Assembly (NCBI GenBank): GCA_019635795.1
Contig: JAHBYV010000016.1
Coordinates: forward strand, 24,404-88,403
Direction of reading: 5' to 3'
From: Rhizobiaceae bacterium
GTDB taxonomy: Bacteria; Pseudomonadota; Alphaproteobacteria; Rhizobiales; Rhizobiaceae
Length of the DNA stretch: 64,000 nucleotides
Part shown: positions 43,005-53,198 of the stretch, piece by piece
How positions within the stretch are numbered: the stretch's first letter is position 1
How the letters are laid out: each line of letters begins with the position of its first letter
Notes under the pieces: model-generated
Seen by the model: only the letters and a program-made list of their open reading frames with translations
Databases searched by the model: none
What the model was told of the DNA's origin: nothing
Program-made: the position numbers and the translations under genes

Positions 43005-44195
43005 TTAAGCCGCGTTGCCCTGAAGCGTATCCGCCCGCAGCTTTGCCAGCATCGTTTCTGCTTCGCTGCTGCGCTCCGATCGCTCGATGAAGCCGCCACC
43101 GAAAACGCGAGCCTCATTGCTGTCATCGCTGTAGAGCACGCAAGCCTGCCCCGGAGCGACACCAGCTTCACCCGCTGTCAGATCAACCCATGCCGCGCCG
43201 TCCGCATAATGCAGCCGCGCAGGCCGAGGCGGTCGGGTCGAGCGCACCTTGGCGAAAATTTCAACGCCTTCTGGCGGCAATTCTTCAAGAGCAAGGTCGC
43301 CCAGCCAGTTCACATTTCGCAGATAGATGCGATGCGTTTCCAACGCTTCGCGGGGGCCCACAACCACGCGTGCGCGTTCAGCATCCAGATGAATAACGTA
43401 AAGCGGTTCACCAGAAGCAATGCCAAGCCCGCGCCGCTGACCGATTGTGTAGTGCAAAATGCCTTCGTGACGCCCGAGCTTGCGGCCATCAATGTGCACG
43501 ACGTCACCCGGCGTCGCGGCGGCTGGCTTCAGCTTGGCGATTATGTCGTAATACTTGCCCTGCGGAACGAAGCAAATGTCCTGGCTGTCGGGCTTTGCGG
43601 CGACCACCAGTCCCATTTCTTCGGCCATCTGACGGACGGCAGGCTTTGGCAGTCCTCCAAGCGGGAAACGCAAATAGTCAATCTGATCTTGCGTGGTGGC
43701 AAACAGAAAATAGCTCTGGTCGCGGTCTGTATCGACAGGGCGATACATTGCGCGATGCGCGCCGTTCGCCTTGCTGCGAATGTAATGGCCGGTCGCAAGT
43801 GCATCTGCGCCAAGATCCCGCGCAGTCTGCAACAGGTCTGCAAACTTGACCGTCTGGTTACAGGACACGCACGGTATCGGCGTTTCGCCCGCGACATAGC
43901 TTTCCGCAAACGGGTCGATGACCGCTTCGCGGAAGCGCGCCTCATAGTTGAGCACATAGTGCGGAATGCCAAGCGTTTCGGCCACGCGCTTGGCGTCGGC
44001 AATGTCCTGACCGGCACAGCAGGAGCCTGTGCGATGCACCGCAGCCCCGTGATCGTAAAGCTGGAGGGTCACGCCAACCACGTCATAGCCCTCGCGGTGC
44101 AGCAAACCTGCGACCACGGAGGAATCAACCCCGCCCGACATTGCAACCACAATGCGGGTGTCCTTGGGGCTACCGGGAAGATCCAGACTGTTCAT
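43005..44195 (-). CDS. mnmA: tRNA-specific 2-thiouridylase MnmA
   Basis: A 396-residue tRNA 2-thiouridylase. The ATP pyrophosphatase loop is MSGGVDSSV near residue 19. The catalytic cysteines are in CVSCN (near 112) and DICFVP (near 210). It thiolates U34 of tRNA-Glu, -Gln and -Lys, using sulfur from a relay. The Met start at 44195 is followed by [15 protein letters not shown]. It is convergent with the oxidoreductase, whose stop is adjacent. Confidence 0.95.
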   Translation of the reverse strand: MNSLDLPGSPKDTRIVVAMSGGVDSSVVAGLLHREGYDVVGVTLQLYDHGAAVHRTGSCCAGQDIADAKRVAETLGIPHYVLNYEARFREAVIDPFAESYVAGETPIPCVSCNQTVKFADLLQTARDLGADALATGHYIRSKANGAHRAMYRPVDTDRDQSYFLFATTQDQIDYLRFPLGGLPKPAVRQMAEEMGLVVAAKPDSQDICFVPQGKYYDIIAKLKPAAATPGDVVHIDGRKLGRHEGILHYTIGQRRGLGIASGEPLYVIHLDAERARVVVGPREALETHRIYLRNVNWLGDLALEELPPEGVEIFAKVRSTRPPRPARLHYADGAAWVDLTAGEAGVAPGQACVLYSDDSNEARVFGGGFIERSERSSEAETMLAKLRADTLQGNAA

Positions 44196-44317
44196 GCGCT
44201 CACATTCCGCTCGTCGGCGGCTTATTTGCTTCTATTGCAATATAGGTCAACCCCGACGTGAACGCCACCTCCGCTCACATAAGCAAATGAGAGCGGCTAT
44301 CAGACGCTCAAAACCGC

Positions 44318-45535
44318 TCAAACGGAAATCGTGCGCAACCGTTCAGCGATCAAAGCCGCGAGGCGTTCTGACGTTTCTTCCTTGCTAAGCTCAGGCCAGA
44401 CATCGACGCCGCGTTTTGAAACGATGCTCACGCGGTTGCGGTCTCCGCCCATGACGCCGCCTTCGGCACTGACATCATTTGCAACGATGAAATCAGCGCC
44501 CTTTTTTGCAAGCTTAGCCTCGGCGTTCTTGACCAGATCATTGGTTTCCGCCGCAAAACCCACCACCAGATAGGGCCGGTTCTTATGATGGCCGATACCT
44601 GCCAGAATGTCGGGGTTCTCGACCATCTGGAGCGAGGGAGCGCCTTCGCCAGCCTTTTTCTTGATCTTTTGCCCCGATTCCGATTGTGTGCGCCAATCTG
44701 CAACCGCAGCCACGAAGACAGCCGCATCAGCGGGTAAAAGATTTTCCACGGCGGACTGCATTTCCCGTGCTGTTTGCACGTGAGTTGTGGAAACGCCTTT
44801 GGGGTCAGGAATATTGACCGGTCCTGACACGAGCTCGACCTCAGCGCCTAGCCTGGCGAGTGCGGCTGCAAGGGAATGGCCCTGTTTGCCTGATGAACGA
44901 TTTGCTATGTATCGCACGGGGTCAATCGGCTCATGTGTGGGGCCGGATGTAACAATGATCTTGCGGCCACGCAGCGGCCCATCATTCGGCGAAACCAGAT
45001 TTTCGACTGCCGACACTATTTCCAGCGGTTCCGACATTCGGCCTTGCCCGGCTTCGCCGCTTTCGGCCATTTCGCCTCTTGCAGGTCCAACAAAGCTGAT
45101 GCCATCGCGCTCAAGGGTTTCGCGGTTCCGCTTTGTTGCAGGATGGCTCCACATTCTGGGGTTCATTGCGGGCGCCATCAAGACCTGCTTGTCCGTGGCG
45201 AGCAGTACGGTTGAGGCAAGATCGTTTGCGTGGCCGTTTGCCAGCTTGGCCATCAAATCGGCGGTTGCGGGTGCCGCGACGATAAGATCGCATTCGCGAG
45301 CAAGGCGAATGTGGCCGACATCCTGTTCGTCCTGTCGCTCAAACAGATCGGTAAACACGTGGTCAGCCGATAGGGCCCCAACTGAAAGCGGGGTGATAAA
45401 TTCCTGAGCCGCGGCGGTCATTATGCAGCGCACAGACGCTCCACGCTCCCTGAGACGGCGAATGAGGTCCAGGCATTTGTAGGCCGCAATGCCGCCGCCA
45501 ATTATGAGAAGTATGCGCTTGTTCGAGAGGGTCAT
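44318..45535 (-). CDS. coaBC: Bifunctional phosphopantothenoylcysteine decarboxylase/synthetase
   Basis: A 405-residue CoaBC (Dfp). The N-terminal FMN domain (CoaC, about 1-185) has GGIAAYK, the motif PAMNPRMW and the HFCD-like loop region. The C-terminal CoaB domain (about 190-405) has TSGPTHEPIDPVRYIANRSSG and the NDL-type ending. It adds cysteine to 4'-phosphopantothenate using CTP, then decarboxylates to 4'-phosphopantetheine, the second and third steps to CoA. It follows ubiB by 34 bp on the same strand. Confidence 0.95.
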   Translation of the reverse strand: MTLSNKRILLIIGGGIAAYKCLDLIRRLRERGASVRCIMTAAAQEFITPLSVGALSADHVFTDLFERQDEQDVGHIRLARECDLIVAAPATADLMAKLANGHANDLASTVLLATDKQVLMAPAMNPRMWSHPATKRNRETLERDGISFVGPARGEMAESGEAGQGRMSEPLEIVSAVENLVSPNDGPLRGRKIIVTSGPTHEPIDPVRYIANRSSGKQGHSLAAALARLGAEVELVSGPVNIPDPKGVSTTHVQTAREMQSAVENLLPADAAVFVAAVADWRTQSESGQKIKKKAGEGAPSLQMVENPDILAGIGHHKNRPYLVVGFAAETNDLVKNAEAKLAKKGADFIVANDVSAEGGVMGGDRNRVSIVSKRGVDVWPELSKEETSERLAALIAERLRTISV

Positions 45536-45569
45536 CGCCTGCCTGCTGCTCGATTTTTTTGCGTTTATA

Positions 45570-47135
45570 TCAGCTTACGATCCACGCAAGGTAAACGCCA
45601 ACACCTGCGATAACCCAAAGCGCTATTCGTCCGGAACGCGTGGCGCGCGCCTCCGCCTTGCCGATTGCGCGGGTGGTTTGTGCATCAAGCCGCAACCCGT
45701 GCTCTGCCATGTCATCGATCTCGCGCGTCAGCCGTTCCGTGCGCGCAGCAAGTTCGGGTGCTTGCCGCATCAGCGAAACAAGCGCTGAAACACCTTCGCG
45801 TGCATCCTCCATGATTCCGCGCGGTCCGAGGTTGTTCCTGATCCAGTCGCCGACAACAGGCTCGGAGGTCTTCCACATGTTGAAAGCAGGATCGAGCGTG
45901 CGGGCAACACCTTCCACGACGACCATGGTTTTTTGCAGCATCAGAAGTTCGGGCCGCGTTTCCATGTCGAACAGTTCTGTGACCTCGAAAAGCAGGGTCA
46001 GGAGGCGCGCCATGGAGATGGTTTCGGCGGATTGGCCATGGATCGGCTCGCCGATCGCACGGATGGCCTGCGCAAACGCATCAACGCTGTGTGTACGTGG
46101 CACGTAACCGGCTTCGTAGTGCACTTCCGCCGTGCGGTGATAATCGCGGGTTATGAAGCCGTAGAGTATCTCGGCAAGGAACCGCCGCTCCTTCTTTCCC
46201 AGCCGTCCTGTAATGCCAAGGTCTACGCCGACAATCGTCCCGTCGGATTCGACGAACAGATTGCCCGGATGCATGTCGGCATGAAAGAAACCGTCGCGCA
46301 GGGTGTGGCGCAGGAAAGACTGGACGAGATTGGTTGCCAGCTTCGGCAGGTCGTGGCCAGCCGCGCACAACCCTTCAATGTCGTTCATTTTGATCCCGTC
46401 GATCCATTCCATGGTCAGGACGTCGCGACCGGTTCGCTCCCAATCGACATATGGAACGCGGAATCCGGGATCATTCAGCGTGTTTTGCGCAAGTTCGGAA
46501 AGAGCAGCCGCTTCCAGCCGCAAATCCATTTCAACCCGCGTGGTCTGGGCCAGCGTTCGCGCAACCTCGACGGGCCGCAGCCGCCGTGTTGCCGGAATGA
46601 GTCGCTCAATGGTCCCGGCAGCGAGGAAATAGCTTTCAAGGTCGCGCAAGAACTGGTGGCGCACGCCGGGCCGAATAACTTTCACAGCCACGCGCCGGTC
46701 GTCGCCCAGCCTTGCAGGATGAACCTGCGCAATAGACGCCGCGGCGACGGGTTCGCCGAATTCGGAGTAAAGTGCAGTGATGGGAAGGCCGAGCGATCCT
46801 TCGATCTGCTTGACAGCCTGGGTCGTTGGAAATGTCGCCATACGATCCTGCAACTTGGCAAGGTCGCGTGAAATTTCGCTGCCAACAACATCGGGTCGCG
46901 TAGCCAGAAACTGGCCGAGCTTCACATATGAAGGCCCAAGTCGCGCAACCGCGTCCGAAAGTCTCTCGCCACGGTCGCGTCCACGAACCCGCCAGCGCGT
47001 CAAAATTCTGGAGATCCGCCAGCCCAATTTCGGCAGGCCGACAAGCTCTTCTCCCGGAAGGGCGGCAAAGACGCCTTCGCGGGCCATGATCCAGCCCGCC
47101 CGAATAAGCCGCAGCGCGGCCCCAAAGCTACTCAT
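45570..47135 (-). CDS. ubiB: Ubiquinone biosynthesis kinase-like protein UbiB
   Basis: A 521-residue UbiB/ADCK family protein. It has the atypical KxGQ motif in YVKLGQFLATRPD near residue 72, the kinase-like core with VAVKVIRPG and HADMHPGNLF, and two C-terminal membrane helices (ALWVIAGVGVYLAWI). It is an accessory of the coenzyme Q biosynthesis complex, ATP-dependent, at the inner membrane. It lies 13 bp after ubiE, giving a ubiE-ubiB-coaBC run typical of alphaproteobacteria. Confidence 0.95.
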   Translation of the reverse strand: MSSFGAALRLIRAGWIMAREGVFAALPGEELVGLPKLGWRISRILTRWRVRGRDRGERLSDAVARLGPSYVKLGQFLATRPDVVGSEISRDLAKLQDRMATFPTTQAVKQIEGSLGLPITALYSEFGEPVAAASIAQVHPARLGDDRRVAVKVIRPGVRHQFLRDLESYFLAAGTIERLIPATRRLRPVEVARTLAQTTRVEMDLRLEAAALSELAQNTLNDPGFRVPYVDWERTGRDVLTMEWIDGIKMNDIEGLCAAGHDLPKLATNLVQSFLRHTLRDGFFHADMHPGNLFVESDGTIVGVDLGITGRLGKKERRFLAEILYGFITRDYHRTAEVHYEAGYVPRTHSVDAFAQAIRAIGEPIHGQSAETISMARLLTLLFEVTELFDMETRPELLMLQKTMVVVEGVARTLDPAFNMWKTSEPVVGDWIRNNLGPRGIMEDAREGVSALVSLMRQAPELAARTERLTREIDDMAEHGLRLDAQTTRAIGKAEARATRSGRIALWVIAGVGVYLAWIVS

Positions 47136-47148
47136 TGTGCTCGCCCCG

Positions 47149-47925
47149 TCACAGTTTCCAGCCGGAATGCAGGGCAGCTATACCCCCGGAAAAATTTCGG
47201 AACGTGACACGCTCGAAGCCTGCGCGACGGATCATGGCGGCAAAATTGGATTGATTGGGAAATTTGCGAATCGACTCCACAAGATAAGCGTAAGAATCCC
47301 GGTCGCCGGTTACCAGCTTGCCAATTTCTGGAATTGCGTTGAAGGACCATGCTTCATAAGCCTTGTCGAGCAGGGGCATGTCCACTTCCGAAAATTCGAG
47401 ACAAAGGAAACGGCCACCCGGCTTCAGCACCCGAAACGCCTCGCGCAATGCCAGATTGATGTCAGGCACGTTGCGAATGCCGAATGCGATCGTATATGCG
47501 TCAAAGCTGTTATCCGCAAAGGGCAGGGCCTCAGCGCTTGCTTCCACGAAGTCCAGATTTCCGGAAAGCCCTTTGGCTTCGGCGCGCTCGCGTCCCACAC
47601 CCAGCATTGAGCCATTTATGTCCAGAATGGTCGCGTGGGCCTTTCTTTGCGAAGCTTCAATGATGCGGAAGGCAATGTCACCCGTGCCGCCCGCAACATC
47701 CAGCGCGCGCCAGTCCTCGCGGGGCCTCGGGTTGAGCCAGGCAACCATCGCGTCTTTCCAAAGTCGGTGCAGGCCGGCTGACATCAAATCATTCATCAGG
47801 TCATAGCGCTTGGCCACGCGATGAAAAACCTCGTTGACGAGAGGTTGCTTCTCGCCAGGAGCGACATTGCGGAACCCGAAGGATGTCTCCATCCCGCCGC
47901 TTGCGGTAGTTCTTTGCTCTGTCAT
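47149..47925 (-). CDS. ubiE: Ubiquinone/menaquinone C-methyltransferase UbiE
   Basis: A 258-residue class I SAM methyltransferase of the UbiE family. Typical segments are [21 protein letters not shown], the SAM motif [11 protein letters not shown] and [17 protein letters not shown]. It methylates the quinone ring in coenzyme Q synthesis. The ATG at 47925 ([18 protein letters not shown]) fits relatives. Residues upstream in the frame do not. Confidence 0.95.
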   Translation of the reverse strand: MTEQRTTASGGMETSFGFRNVAPGEKQPLVNEVFHRVAKRYDLMNDLMSAGLHRLWKDAMVAWLNPRPREDWRALDVAGGTGDIAFRIIEASQRKAHATILDINGSMLGVGRERAEAKGLSGNLDFVEASAEALPFADNSFDAYTIAFGIRNVPDINLALREAFRVLKPGGRFLCLEFSEVDMPLLDKAYEAWSFNAIPEIGKLVTGDRDSYAYLVESIRKFPNQSNFAAMIRRAGFERVTFRNFSGGIAALHSGWKL

Positions 47926-48089
47926 ATCAATCCACGTAAATTTGGCCGGACAATAACCGATCGATCTCAACCACGCCATTGCCTAAGACGCGGTGAACGG
48001 ACGCGGGCATAAAATTGTGGTGTGAATGGTTCGGGGCTTTCCTGTGCCGCGTGGACCGTTAGAATGGCCGCACTGTTTTGGAGATTGCC

Positions 48090-48719
48090 GTGAAGAACGT
48101 TACCGTAGTTGACCACCCGCTGGTGCAGCACAAACTGAGCATCATGCGCAAGAAAGAGACTTCGACGGCGGGCTTCCGCCGATTGCTGCGCGAAATCTCG
48201 CTCTTGCTGGGCTATGAGGTCACGCGCAATCTCGAACTCACCACGATGGAGATCGAGACTCCGCTGGAAACCATGGAAGCGCCAACACTTGAGGGCAAGA
48301 AGCTGGTGTTTGCTTCCGTCCTGCGTGCAGGCAATGGTTTGCTTGAAGGTTTGCTTGATCTGGTTCCGGCGGCGCGTGTCGCACATATTGGCCTTTACCG
48401 TGACCATGAAACGCTGGAAGCGGTCGAATATTTCTTCAAGGCACCGAGCGATCTTGCAGACCGTCTCATTATCGTGGTTGACCCTATGCTGGCCACGGCG
48501 AACTCCGCCATCGCGGCGGTGGACAAGCTGAAAGAGCGCGGTGCTACGCAAATCCGGTTCCTGTGCCTGCTTGCTGCCCCGGAAGGTATTGAACGTTTCA
48601 CCACCGCTCACCCGGATGTGCCCGTTTTCACGGCTTCGATAGACCGGCAGCTCAATGAGAAGGGATATATACTTCCCGGTCTCGGCGATGCAGGCGACCG
48701 CATGTACGGCACGAAGTAG
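48090..48719 (+). CDS. upp: Uracil phosphoribosyltransferase
   Basis: A 209-residue uracil phosphoribosyltransferase, normal length, beginning at GTG 48090 ([15 protein letters not shown]) after GGAGATTGCC. The 5-phosphoribosyl diphosphate loop is [15 protein letters not shown], and the end [18 protein letters not shown] is diagnostic. It turns uracil into UMP. Together with deoA, cdd and the nucleoside transporter nearby it forms a pyrimidine salvage set. Confidence 0.96.
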   Translation: MKNVTVVDHPLVQHKLSIMRKKETSTAGFRRLLREISLLLGYEVTRNLELTTMEIETPLETMEAPTLEGKKLVFASVLRAGNGLLEGLLDLVPAARVAHIGLYRDHETLEAVEYFFKAPSDLADRLIIVVDPMLATANSAIAAVDKLKERGATQIRFLCLLAAPEGIERFTTAHPDVPVFTASIDRQLNEKGYILPGLGDAGDRMYGTK

Positions 48720-48820
48720 CCGGTTAAGGAAACGTAACGGCAAACGCGCAAATCCAATCTATCCCTTTAGCCTCTTCGCCACCAGTTTTGTGTAGAAAAA
48801 GGTGGGTAAGGAGGGGGTTT

Positions 48821-49375
48821 ATGCTGCGATTGGCAATCACCTTTGCGGGGTTGGTACTATTCATTTCGTGGGTTTCGGCGGGCCGTGAAGATGGAGCCCG
48901 ACTGCACGAATTTGCCCGCTGGGCTACGAGCCCCGCAGCCGACAGCGAAGTTGCCTCGACGGTTAGCACGGTTGAAGCGGTGCGGGCAGAACAGGCGCCG
49001 CTTGGCCGAAAGGTCATCATTCCCGCCGGCTCAAATGGCCAGTTCGAGAGCCAGTTCCGCCTGAACAATCGCTATGTGACTGCGCTGGTTGATACAGGCG
49101 CTACGCTTGTCGCCATTAATATGAGCACTGCCGTGCGAGCCGGAATAAAGTTGAAGCATTCTGATTTTCAGCACGAGGTGCAGACAGCTAACGGACCAAC
49201 CCTTGCGGCTACGGCAATAATCGATAGCATCGATATTGGCCGCATTCATATCAAGGATGTCGAAGCGCTGGTGCTGCATGATTCAGCGCTGCAAACCACG
49301 CTGGTTGGTATGAGCTTCCTCAGGCGGCTGGAAAGCTTTCAGGTTCAGGACCACACACTTTTGCTGGTTCAGTAG
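48821..49375 (+). CDS. Retropepsin-like aspartic protease (TIGR02281 type), membrane-anchored
   Basis: A 184-residue protein with an N-terminal membrane helix ([17 protein letters not shown]) and a retropepsin-fold domain. The single catalytic motif is [13 protein letters not shown] near residue 90. Such domains act as dimers, so this is probably a membrane-bound dimeric protease facing the periplasm. Its substrate is unknown. The ATG at 48821 follows a very strong AAGGAGGGGG ribosome-binding site. Confidence 0.85.
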   Translation: MLRLAITFAGLVLFISWVSAGREDGARLHEFARWATSPAADSEVASTVSTVEAVRAEQAPLGRKVIIPAGSNGQFESQFRLNNRYVTALVDTGATLVAINMSTAVRAGIKLKHSDFQHEVQTANGPTLAATAIIDSIDIGRIHIKDVEALVLHDSALQTTLVGMSFLRRLESFQVQDHTLLLVQ

Positions 49376-50691
49376 CGCACCGCTATCCGCCGCTGAATAG
49401 TCCGCGCCGGCGCCGGTCGCGCATCTGCTATAACATAAGCATTGCGAATAACCGCCGCAGCGCGGTTGAAATCGTCGTCGGTTCGCGCGTGAATTACTGC
49501 AAGTGCATCACCCGAAAGAACTTCCGCTCCCACGGGCAAAAGCTCAGAAAGGCCCACGGCGTGATCCACGTCGTCCTGCGGGCGCGTTCGCCCGCCACCA
49601 AGGTCCACCACGGCGATGCCTATATCTCGCGTGGAAATCTCGCGCACAAACCCGCTTTGCTCGGCCGGAACTGCCCGTTTGATAGGGGCTGAGGGAAGGT
49701 GGCTTTCTGGCTTGTCGAGGAAATCAGCCGGACCACCAAGTTGACTGACCATGCGCCCGAAGCAATCCGCAGCCCGTCCGCTTTCAAGGGCGTCCAGCGC
49801 CAGCCGCATGGCCTGCTGGTTGGTAGAAGCCAGGCCCGCCGAGAGGATCATTTCTGCCGCGAGCGCAAGTGTCACGGTAAAGAGACGTGGATCGCGGCGG
49901 CGTCCGGTCAAAAAGTCCACGGCGTTCAGAACTTCGACTGCATTGCCTGCCGCCGAAGCAAGGGGCTCGTTCATATTTGTAATCAGCGCAGTCGTTTTAA
50001 GACCGGCACCATTGGCAACCTCAACGAGACTTGTTGCCAGTGCAGACGCATCCCGCGCCCGCTGCATGAATGCGCCGTTACCAACCTTCACGTCGAGCAC
50101 AAGCGACTGGAGACCCGCCGCAAGCTTCTTGGACAATATGGAGGCCGTAATGAGCGGCACGGATTCGACGGTCGCAGTCACGTCGCGAATTGAATAAAAG
50201 CGCTTGTCTGCTGGTGCCAGATTCGCCGTTTGGCCAATGATCGCGCAGCCCGTCTCCATGACTGTCTTGCGAAACAATTCATTGCCCGGCTGGCTAGTAT
50301 AGCCCGGAATGGAATCCATTTTGTCCAGCGTGCCGCCCGTGTGGCCAAGCCCCCGGCCGGAGATCATCGGCACATAAGCGCCGCAGCTTGCAACAATTGG
50401 TGCCAGCATCAGCGAGACATTGTCGCCCACTCCACCCGTTGAATGCTTGTCGGTCACCGGCCCCGGCAAATCGCTCCAGTCGAGCACATCGCCTGAATCG
50501 CGCATTGCCAGTGTCAGCGCGACAGCCTCATCGCGGCTCATGCCGTTGAAGAACACGGCCATGGCCAGTGCGGAGATCTGCCCTTCGCTCACGGAGCCGG
50601 ACGTAATGCCTAGCACGAACTGGCGGATTTCTTCCGGTGCGAGGGGTTTGCCATCGCGCTTTTTGCGTATGATTTCCTGAGGAAGCATCAT
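49369..50691 (-). CDS. deoA: Thymidine phosphorylase
   Basis: A 440-residue pyrimidine-nucleoside phosphorylase. The family signature region is [20 protein letters not shown] near residue 118, and KHSTGGVGD near residue 84 carries the phosphate site. It splits thymidine or deoxyuridine with phosphate to the base and deoxyribose 1-phosphate. The ATG overlaps the cdd stop by 4 bp. It is the last gene of the nucleoside operon. Confidence 0.95.
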   Translation of the reverse strand: MMLPQEIIRKKRDGKPLAPEEIRQFVLGITSGSVSEGQISALAMAVFFNGMSRDEAVALTLAMRDSGDVLDWSDLPGPVTDKHSTGGVGDNVSLMLAPIVASCGAYVPMISGRGLGHTGGTLDKMDSIPGYTSQPGNELFRKTVMETGCAIIGQTANLAPADKRFYSIRDVTATVESVPLITASILSKKLAAGLQSLVLDVKVGNGAFMQRARDASALATSLVEVANGAGLKTTALITNMNEPLASAAGNAVEVLNAVDFLTGRRRDPRLFTVTLALAAEMILSAGLASTNQQAMRLALDALESGRAADCFGRMVSQLGGPADFLDKPESHLPSAPIKRAVPAEQSGFVREISTRDIGIAVVDLGGGRTRPQDDVDHAVGLSELLPVGAEVLSGDALAVIHARTDDDFNRAAAVIRNAYVIADARPAPARTIQRRIAVRY

Positions 50692-51086
50692 GCCTGTTTC
50701 AGCACTACACCAGAGAATCCGAAGGGTAGCATCTCGCCCATAGTCACAGTCTGGACGATACCGGTCTCATCGCAAAGATAAAGTTTGGTATCCGGCGTTG
50801 AAAACTCGGCAAGACGCTGACGACACCCGCCACACGGTGTGATGCGGGCCATACGTTCAGCAACCACCGCGATTTCGGTGATCTTGCCACCACCGCCCAT
50901 GATGTAGTGACCGAGTGCGGTTGTTTCGGCGCACCAGCCTTCCGGATATGACGCAACTTCGATGTTGCAGCCTGCGAAAATGCGACCGTCCTGCGTGCGC
51001 AAGGCTGCGCCGACGGGGAACTTCGAGTAGGGCGCATAAGCCTTGGACATAGCCGCACTTGCAGCCTCAAACAGGTCATGACTCAT
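50688..51086 (-). CDS. cdd: Cytidine deaminase
   Basis: A 132-residue cytidine deaminase of the small tetrameric type. Zinc ligands and the catalytic Glu are in [18 protein letters not shown] (CAE) and PCGGCRQ (PCxxC). It deaminates cytidine and deoxycytidine to uridine products that DeoA and Upp can use. The start is the ATG at 51086 ([10 protein letters not shown]). An open extension upstream overlaps the permease. Confidence 0.94.
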   Translation of the reverse strand: MSHDLFEAASAAMSKAYAPYSKFPVGAALRTQDGRIFAGCNIEVASYPEGWCAETTALGHYIMGGGGKITEIAVVAERMARITPCGGCRQRLAEFSTPDTKLYLCDETGIVQTVTMGEMLPFGFSGVVLKQA

Positions 51087-51090
51087 ATGC

Positions 51091-52062
51091 TTAGCGTTCC
51101 TTGACGTAGGGCACGCCGCCCGCACGCGGCGGTATGGCTTTGCCGATGAAACCCGCCAGAAGAATGACGGTCAGGATATAGGGCAGGGCTTGCATAAGCT
51201 GCACCGGCACACGAACACCCATGATCGGCGTCCCTTGCAGGCGGATCGAAAGAGCATCCAGAAAGCCGAAGAGCAGACAGGCAAACATGGCGTTCACCGG
51301 CTTCCATTTGGCAAAGATCAAGGCTGCGAGAGCGATGAATCCTTTGCCTGCGGTCATGTCTTTAACAAATCCCGCATTTTGAACCATCGAGAGATAGCAG
51401 CCTGCGATGCCCGTCAAGATGCCAGTGCAGATCACCGCGCGATAGCGCAGCCATGTAACCGAAACGCCAGCGGTATCGACTGCGGCAGGGTTTTCACCCA
51501 CCGCGCGTAGCCGCAAGCCGAAACGTGTGCGGTAAAGCACCCACCACGTAAACGGCACCATCGCGAATGCCAGATAGGCAATCAGCGAATGCCCTGAAAG
51601 AAGTTCGGAATAAATCTGCCCGACCACCGGAACATCGCGTAGCGCCGCGGCTCCCGGCAGTTCTATTGCTTCAAAGCGCTGCCCCGCGCCCAGGGCGGGT
51701 GTGCGCCCGCCTTGCTGGAACCAGGCCTGACCAAGAATGATCGTGGACCCCGCGGCAATGAAGTTTATAGCAACGCCCGAGACGATCTGGTTTCCACGAT
51801 GGGTGATGGAAGCAAAGCCATGCACCAGCGCCAAACCAACTGAAACCAATATGCCGCACAGAAGGCCGAGCCAGGCAGAGCCGAGCACCGCCGCGCCTGC
51901 CGCGCCTGCAAATGCGCCCGCAAGCATCTTGCCCTCAAGGCCAATGTCGAACACGCCCGCGCGCTCGGAATAAAGACCCGCCAGACAGGCAAGCAGCAGC
52001 GGCACGCTCAGGCGAATTGTCGAGTCCAGAATAAGGGTGAGGGTGTTGAAGAAATCCATCAC
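51091..52062 (-). CDS. Nucleoside ABC transporter, permease 2
   Basis: A 323-residue BPD_transp_2 (RbsC-like) permease with about nine membrane helices (for example LACLAGLYSERAGVFDIGLEGKMLAGAF). Conserved motifs are GLEGKM and the GENPAAVDTAGVSV loop. It pairs with the permease at 52059 and the duplicated ATPase. It overlaps both neighbours by 4 bp or nearly so. Confidence 0.92.
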   Translation of the reverse strand: MMDFFNTLTLILDSTIRLSVPLLLACLAGLYSERAGVFDIGLEGKMLAGAFAGAAGAAVLGSAWLGLLCGILVSVGLALVHGFASITHRGNQIVSGVAINFIAAGSTIILGQAWFQQGGRTPALGAGQRFEAIELPGAAALRDVPVVGQIYSELLSGHSLIAYLAFAMVPFTWWVLYRTRFGLRLRAVGENPAAVDTAGVSVTWLRYRAVICTGILTGIAGCYLSMVQNAGFVKDMTAGKGFIALAALIFAKWKPVNAMFACLLFGFLDALSIRLQGTPIMGVRVPVQLMQALPYILTVILLAGFIGKAIPPRAGGVPYVKER

Positions 52063-53198
52063 ACACTCCCCTTTCCGGCAGACCCAAGCCCGACCGAGCT
52101 TGGGCTGAAACTCGCGAACAGCGCCTGTATGGATGGCCGGAACATGTGCTCAAGCGCGCCGGCGAACAGGATAACCAGACCTTGAATGATAACGATCATG
52201 TCACGCGAGATATTCGGCATTTCAAATGCCAGTTCAGCACCGCCCTGATAGAGTGCACCAAACAGGATTGCGGCCGGGATAATGCCGGCCGGATGCGAGC
52301 GGCCCATCAAGGCCACGGCAATTCCCACAAAACCGGCTTGAGAGACAAAATCCAGCGACACATTGTGCTGGTCGCCCATTGTCGGGTTAAGTGCCATCAT
52401 GCCAGCAAGAGCGCCAGAAATCAGCATCGTGATAATGACAATGCGTGATTGCGAGATGCCAGCGTAGCGCGCGGCTTTCGGGCTGAAACCCAATGTGCGA
52501 ATTTCATATCCGAGCTTCGTGCGCCAGATCAGCAACCACACGAGCCATGCCATGATCAACGCGAGGATGAACGACAGATTGAGCGGCGCTGACCGGATTT
52601 TTGCGCCAAACAACTCAATGATCCAGTTCAGTTTCGGCAATTGTGCGCCTGCATCGAAAGTGCGGGTCTGCGGTGCCATCGAGCCCAAAGGCTTTATGAC
52701 ATCCACCAGCATGTAAACCATGAGGCTGCCGGCAATGTAGTTGAACATGATGGTCGTGATAACGATGTGGGAGTCGCGCTTGGCCTGCAAATAGGCCGGG
52801 ATCAGTGCCCACAGCGCGCCGAAGCCTGCCGCAGCGACAATCGCAATCGGGAAGGTGAGATACCAGGGCAATATGCGGTCGAATGTGAGCGCCACAATCG
52901 CAACGCCCAGTCCGGCAATATAGGCTTGGCCCTCGCCGCCTATGTTGAACAGGCCCGCATGGAAAGCCACCGCGACCGCAAGGCCAGTGAAGATGAAGTT
53001 GGTCGCGTAATAGAGTGTGTAGGCGATGTTCTGGCCGCGACCGAAAGCCCCTTCAACCAGTATCATTGCCGCACGGAACGGGTTCTCGCCCACCAGCATG
53101 ACGACGAAGCCAGCCACAATGAAAGCGACAAGCAGGTTGACCAGCGGAATCAGGCCATAATCTGCCCAGCGCGGAAGTTTTGCGAATGGCGCACTCAT
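52059..53198 (-). CDS. Nucleoside ABC transporter, permease 1
   Basis: A 379-residue permease of the same family. The early helix GFVVMLVGENPFRAAMIL and the motif FNIGGEGQAYIAGLG are typical for the larger partner of BMP-type nucleoside importers. About ten membrane segments are visible. It starts 4 bp before the ATPase ends. Confidence 0.92.
   Translation of the reverse strand: MSAPFAKLPRWADYGLIPLVNLLVAFIVAGFVVMLVGENPFRAAMILVEGAFGRGQNIAYTLYYATNFIFTGLAVAVAFHAGLFNIGGEGQAYIAGLGVAIVALTFDRILPWYLTFPIAIVAAAGFGALWALIPAYLQAKRDSHIVITTIMFNYIAGSLMVYMLVDVIKPLGSMAPQTRTFDAGAQLPKLNWIIELFGAKIRSAPLNLSFILALIMAWLVWLLIWRTKLGYEIRTLGFSPKAARYAGISQSRIVIITMLISGALAGMMALNPTMGDQHNVSLDFVSQAGFVGIAVALMGRSHPAGIIPAAILFGALYQGGAELAFEMPNISRDMIVIIQGLVILFAGALEHMFRPSIQALFASFSPSSVGLGSAGKGSV

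Noticed and set aside
43209-44261. A 350-codon plus-strand open frame
   Set aside because: Antisense to mnmA, with no domain.
45933-46871. A 312-codon plus-strand open frame
   Set aside because: Antisense to ubiB, with no domain.
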